Program-made: the position numbers and the translations under genes
NCBI RefSeq assembly: GCF_022606295.1
Contig: NZ_JAHHZS010000009.1
Location: forward strand, 79,169-143,168
Direction of reading: 5' to 3'
Source: Arthrobacter bambusae
GTDB lineage: Bacteria > Actinomycetota > Actinomycetes > Actinomycetales > Micrococcaceae
Length of the DNA stretch: 64,000 nucleotides
Part shown: one piece after another, positions 61,459 to 64,000 of the stretch
How positions within the stretch are numbered: the stretch's first letter is position 1
How the letters are laid out: each line of letters begins with the position of its first letter
The notes under the pieces: generated by a model
What the model saw: only the letters and a program-made list of their open reading frames with translations
The model's database searches: none
What the model was told of the DNA's origin: nothing

Positions 61459-63087
61459 CTACGCCTGCCCGGCCAGGATCTCCGTGATCCTCCACGCGTC
61501 CCCGCCACGCAGGAGAACCACCCGGAGCTCTTGTGGTTTGCCGGGGGGACGCGAGAGGACAACATTCCCCGAAGCGTCCCGTTCTTCATAGGCGGAGGTT
61601 TCCACTGTGACGGCAACAGTTGCCCGGTCCAGGCTGGAAGGTCCCTCCACATTCACGCTAGTCAAGGTCGTGGAAAAGCCCGCGAGAACTACGCCTGCAT
61701 CGATCAACCCGTCCCTGAGCTTTCCGTCCGAAGCCGCAGCCACCGAGCCCTGCACGTTGACGTGTTCCAGCAGCTCGAACTTCCCCGAACGTAGCGCCAT
61801 GTCCCGGATCGCCGACAGTCCCCTGATGGCTTCCTCGGGATGTGGTGATCGGATCTGTTCCCGCGCCGCCGCAGGAAGTTCCGCCGCCGACGGGACTTTG
61901 TCGAGCACGGCCTCAGGAGTCGAAGCGGAAGCCGGCGGCCCGGCCCCCGGCCCCAGGTCGCCAGCCCGCCAGGCTGTGCCGGCCCACAGCACGGTCACTG
62001 CTCCGGCGCCCGCGGCTATCCCGAGGACGAGCACAATGGACGCCACCCGCCGTCGTACGGAAACCCGCACGACAGCCCGCCGTCGCGCCCGGCCTGCCGC
62101 CGGCGAACGGTGGCGGCTGAAAAGCGCCGCGATACGGGCGCGCCTTGAGCGGGGATCGGGAGTACGACGCCGGGTCGTCAGTTCAGGGACAACCGTCGCA
62201 TGTACCGAGGCGGAAAGGTCCACGGCTTCCGGCGCGGCGCTCCTGTAGACGGCAACACCCAAATCGGCGGCGGAAGGCCGCTGCTGCCCGTCGGGATGGA
62301 GGCCGGCCTCGATGGCAACGGCCAGGGCGGTGGGGACCGCGGGCACCAGTAATGTCAGGGGCGGCCGGCGGGCCGCCGTGTCGGGAGCGGAACCGGTGAG
62401 GCAATACCAGCCAAGGGCGGCGAGGGCGTACGTATCGCGTTGCGGTTGGAGTTCCGCGCTCCCCCGGACAACCGGATCGGGGGCCACGAAGCCCGGAGTT
62501 CCCGAGTCCGGGACCCCTAGAGCGTCACCCACGACGCGGGAGATGCCCAAGTCCGAAAGCAGCGGCTTCCCTTGGGCGGTGAACAGCACGTTCCCGGGGG
62601 AAATATCGGAATGCGTCATGCCTTGGCCGTGCAGATAAGCCAAGGCCTGCGCGAGGGGCGTCAGGATAGTCACCGTCTCGCCCACGCCAAGACGCCCCCT
62701 GCTGGACACCAACTGACCGAGGGATCCCCCGGGGGCGTAATCCATGACCACGCCCACGCCGCCGGCGAAGGATCCTGCCAGCTCAACGACGCCGCGGACC
62801 TTGACGAGGTGATCGTGGTCCAGCCGGGACAGGAGCCGCACCTCGCGGAGCATGGATGAGGTCGCCGCGCCTGGAGCCGACGCCTCCGGTTTCCGGCCAA
62901 GGCATTTCACGGCGAAATTGCTCCCTGACCGCAGCTCCGTTGCCAGCCACACCGTGGCGCTGCCGCCAGACCCCAACTCGCGGACCGGAACAAAACCCGG
63001 GATCACGGGGCCGGAAGGTTCTGTCCCCGAGGAAGGCATATCCCTGCCGTGGTCCTGGCCACTCCCGCCGGGCGAAAAAGTCTCCAT
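61459..63087 (-). CDS. Membrane-anchored serine/threonine protein kinase with atypical catalytic motifs
   Basis: Kinase domain ~35-290, basic linker, one transmembrane helix (~349-370, SIVLVLGIAAGAGAVTVLWA), then a ~170-residue extracellular domain (from DLGPGAGPPASASTPE). Visible: glycine loop GSGGSATVW, Lys61, alpha-C Glu (MLREVRLL), catalytic loop HSDISPGN (159-166) with Asp161 but Ser163 in the usual Lys place, and DLG (179-181) in place of DFG. Close to the actinobacterial HGDxSPGN kinases, which are thought active. Extracellular part has no PASTA repeats; the signal is unknown. Convergent with the epimerase. Confidence 0.9.
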   Translation of the reverse strand: METFSPGGSGQDHGRDMPSSGTEPSGPVIPGFVPVRELGSGGSATVWLATELRSGSNFAVKCLGRKPEASAPGAATSSMLREVRLLSRLDHDHLVKVRGVVELAGSFAGGVGVVMDYAPGGSLGQLVSSRGRLGVGETVTILTPLAQALAYLHGQGMTHSDISPGNVLFTAQGKPLLSDLGISRVVGDALGVPDSGTPGFVAPDPVVRGSAELQPQRDTYALAALGWYCLTGSAPDTAARRPPLTLLVPAVPTALAVAIEAGLHPDGQQRPSAADLGVAVYRSAAPEAVDLSASVHATVVPELTTRRRTPDPRSRRARIAALFSRHRSPAAGRARRRAVVRVSVRRRVASIVLVLGIAAGAGAVTVLWAGTAWRAGDLGPGAGPPASASTPEAVLDKVPSAAELPAAAREQIRSPHPEEAIRGLSAIRDMALRSGKFELLEHVNVQGSVAAASDGKLRDGLIDAGVVLAGFSTTLTSVNVEGPSSLDRATVAVTVETSAYEERDASGNVVLSRPPGKPQELRVVLLRGGDAWRITEILAGQA

Positions 63088-63230
63088 ACCTCAACAAATA
63101 CCGGAAATCGCGGATTGCCGCAGAAGTTATCCACAGGCCAGGGGCCGGAGCCTAGCGGGCAAGCCGAGTACGACTGAGAGCTTGGCCACAAAATCACGGC
63201 CTGCGCCCGGCGGGGTCTAAGCTAGTCCCC

Positions 63231-63899
63231 ATGACTCTTGAGTTTTTACAGCTGGGTCTTGCCCCGGATTTCGTCGACTACATGCAGGGCTGGGATACCC
63301 AGCGCGAACTCCACAACAAGGTTGTTGCCGGCGAGAAACCCAGCACCGTCCTGCTCCTTGAGCATGCCGCGGTCTACACGGCAGGCAAGCTCACGGAGGA
63401 CCACGAGCGCCCGTTTGACGGCACGCCCGTCGTTCCGGTGGACCGTGGCGGAAAATTGACCTGGCACGGGCCGGGCCAACTCATTGCCTACCCCATCCTC
63501 AAGCTGAAGAACCGCGCCGGGATCCGTGACTACGTCGAGCGCCTCGAAGCCGTCATGATCGCGATCATGGAGGACTACGGGATCAAGGCCACGCGGGTCA
63601 AAGGCCGGGCGGGAGTCTGGGTCCTCGCCGATGACAAGGGTCCGGACCGCAAGATCGCTGCGATCGGCATCCGTGTCCTGGACGGTGTCACCATGCATGG
63701 CGTGGCAATCAACTGCAGCAACGACCTCGCTCCCTACGCGCAGATCATCGCCTGCGGCATCACCGATGCCAGCGTCACCACCATGTCCCTCGAGACTGGC
63801 AGGACCATCAATCCGGCCGACATTGCTGAGCGCTTCATCGAAGAGTTCCGCAAGCACGAAGAAGCACTCGTATCCAGCCCCGAAGGAGCACTCCAGTGA
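63231..63899 (+). CDS. lipB: Octanoyl-[acyl-carrier-protein]: protein octanoyltransferase
   Basis: Transfers octanoate from acyl-carrier protein to lipoyl domains, step one of lipoate synthesis. 222 residues. Catalytic Cys175 in [14 protein letters not shown] and Lys141 in [10 protein letters not shown]; the [14 protein letters not shown] motif (76-89) is also diagnostic. Start ATG 63231 ([18 protein letters not shown]). GTGA overlap with lipA follows. Targets include SucB (this window). Confidence 0.96.
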   Translation: MTLEFLQLGLAPDFVDYMQGWDTQRELHNKVVAGEKPSTVLLLEHAAVYTAGKLTEDHERPFDGTPVVPVDRGGKLTWHGPGQLIAYPILKLKNRAGIRDYVERLEAVMIAIMEDYGIKATRVKGRAGVWVLADDKGPDRKIAAIGIRVLDGVTMHGVAINCSNDLAPYAQIIACGITDASVTTMSLETGRTINPADIAERFIEEFRKHEEALVSSPEGALQ

Positions 63900-64000
63900 C
63901 CCTGGCACCTGAAGGCCGTAAGCTGCTGCGCGTTGAACAGCGCAACAAAGCCGTCCCGGTCGAACGCAAGCCCGAGTGGATCAAGGCCAAGGTCCAGATG
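63896..64000 (+). CDS. lipA: Lipoyl synthase, 3' truncated by window edge
   Basis: Radical-SAM enzyme inserting two sulphurs into the octanoyl chain. Only 35 residues are in the window, beginning with GTG 63896 ([20 protein letters not shown]) and ending [11 protein letters not shown], the usual LipA N terminus; iron-sulphur motifs lie beyond the edge. GAAGGAG precedes the start by 8 bases. Overlaps lipB by 4 bp (GTGA). Named mainly by neighbour lipB and by the KPEW(I/L)(K/R) pattern. Confidence 0.88.
   Translation, partial: MTLAPEGRKLLRVEQRNKAVPVERKPEWIKAKVQM

Noticed and set aside
1..64000. rRNA, tRNA, prophage or insertion sequence
   Set aside because: No tRNA cloverleaf, rRNA stretch, integrase or transposase reading frame was found by eye; a tRNAscan or profile search could still find a missed tRNA.

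Overview
The window is a contiguous, gene-dense stretch of a high-GC Gram-positive chromosome. Primary sigma factor SigA, SepH, DUF3159, DUF3710, DUF3093, DUF4193, DUF4192, DUF5998, a CydD-CydC fusion and two TrkA-like proteins next to an APC-type permease together indicate an actinobacterium. Protein style and gene order suggest the Micrococcaceae (Arthrobacter or a close relative); this is inferred from remembered families, not from a search. About 50 protein genes are visible. I found no rRNA, tRNA, CRISPR array, prophage or insertion sequence, so this is core chromosome rather than an island.

Layout. 1-5.7 kb: the 3' part of a fatty-acid beta-oxidation enzyme, a FUSC exporter, a nucleoside hydrolase / aldo-keto reductase pair and two small proteins of unknown role. 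5.8-10.7 kb: dxs (isoprenoid precursors) and acnA (TCA cycle), the latter with a DtxR/IdeR-like iron box upstream. 10.9-20.8 kb: a block whose order resembles the Mycobacterium tuberculosis Rv2689c-Rv2699c region: TRAM methyltransferase, KimA-like permease, divergent ceoB-ceoC, DUF3159, OB-fold protein, DUF3710, dut, DUF3093, DUF4193, followed here by sepH. 20.8-26.3 kb: a leftward gene group of tdk, a phosphodiesterase-like protein, DUF5998 and a GNAT/acyl-CoA-synthetase protein acyltransferase. 26.3-31.0 kb: parC, a VOC protein, a DinB protein and a nitronate monooxygenase.

31.0-39.3 kb: a convergent intergenic region with three 119-bp palindromic tandem repeats, then cydA-cydB-cydDC (cytochrome bd and its ABC exporter) reading left. 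Divergent from cydA is a BlaI-type repressor plus M56 peptidase pair. Three 17-bp TTCTAC/GTAGAA dyads lie in the shared promoter region, which suggests that the BlaI-type protein controls the respiratory operon. 39.4-50.4 kb: parE, a DUF7455 protein, a PaiB-like flavoprotein, an EamA exporter divergent from a MocR regulator, sigA, DUF4192, an MFS transporter and a PAC2 protein.

50.7-64 kb: pepA, then a lipoate-centred group: lpdA (E3) and a two-lipoyl-domain E2 (sucB), and at the right edge lipB and the start of lipA, which make the cofactor carried by E2. Between them lie a small membrane protein, OsmC, a tricorn-type protease, a TIGR01777 epimerase and a membrane-anchored kinase with unusual catalytic motifs. 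Many gene ends carry strong hairpins. Many translational starts are GTG or overlap the upstream stop (TGATG, GTGA, ATGA), so several open reading frames begin well upstream of the start chosen here.
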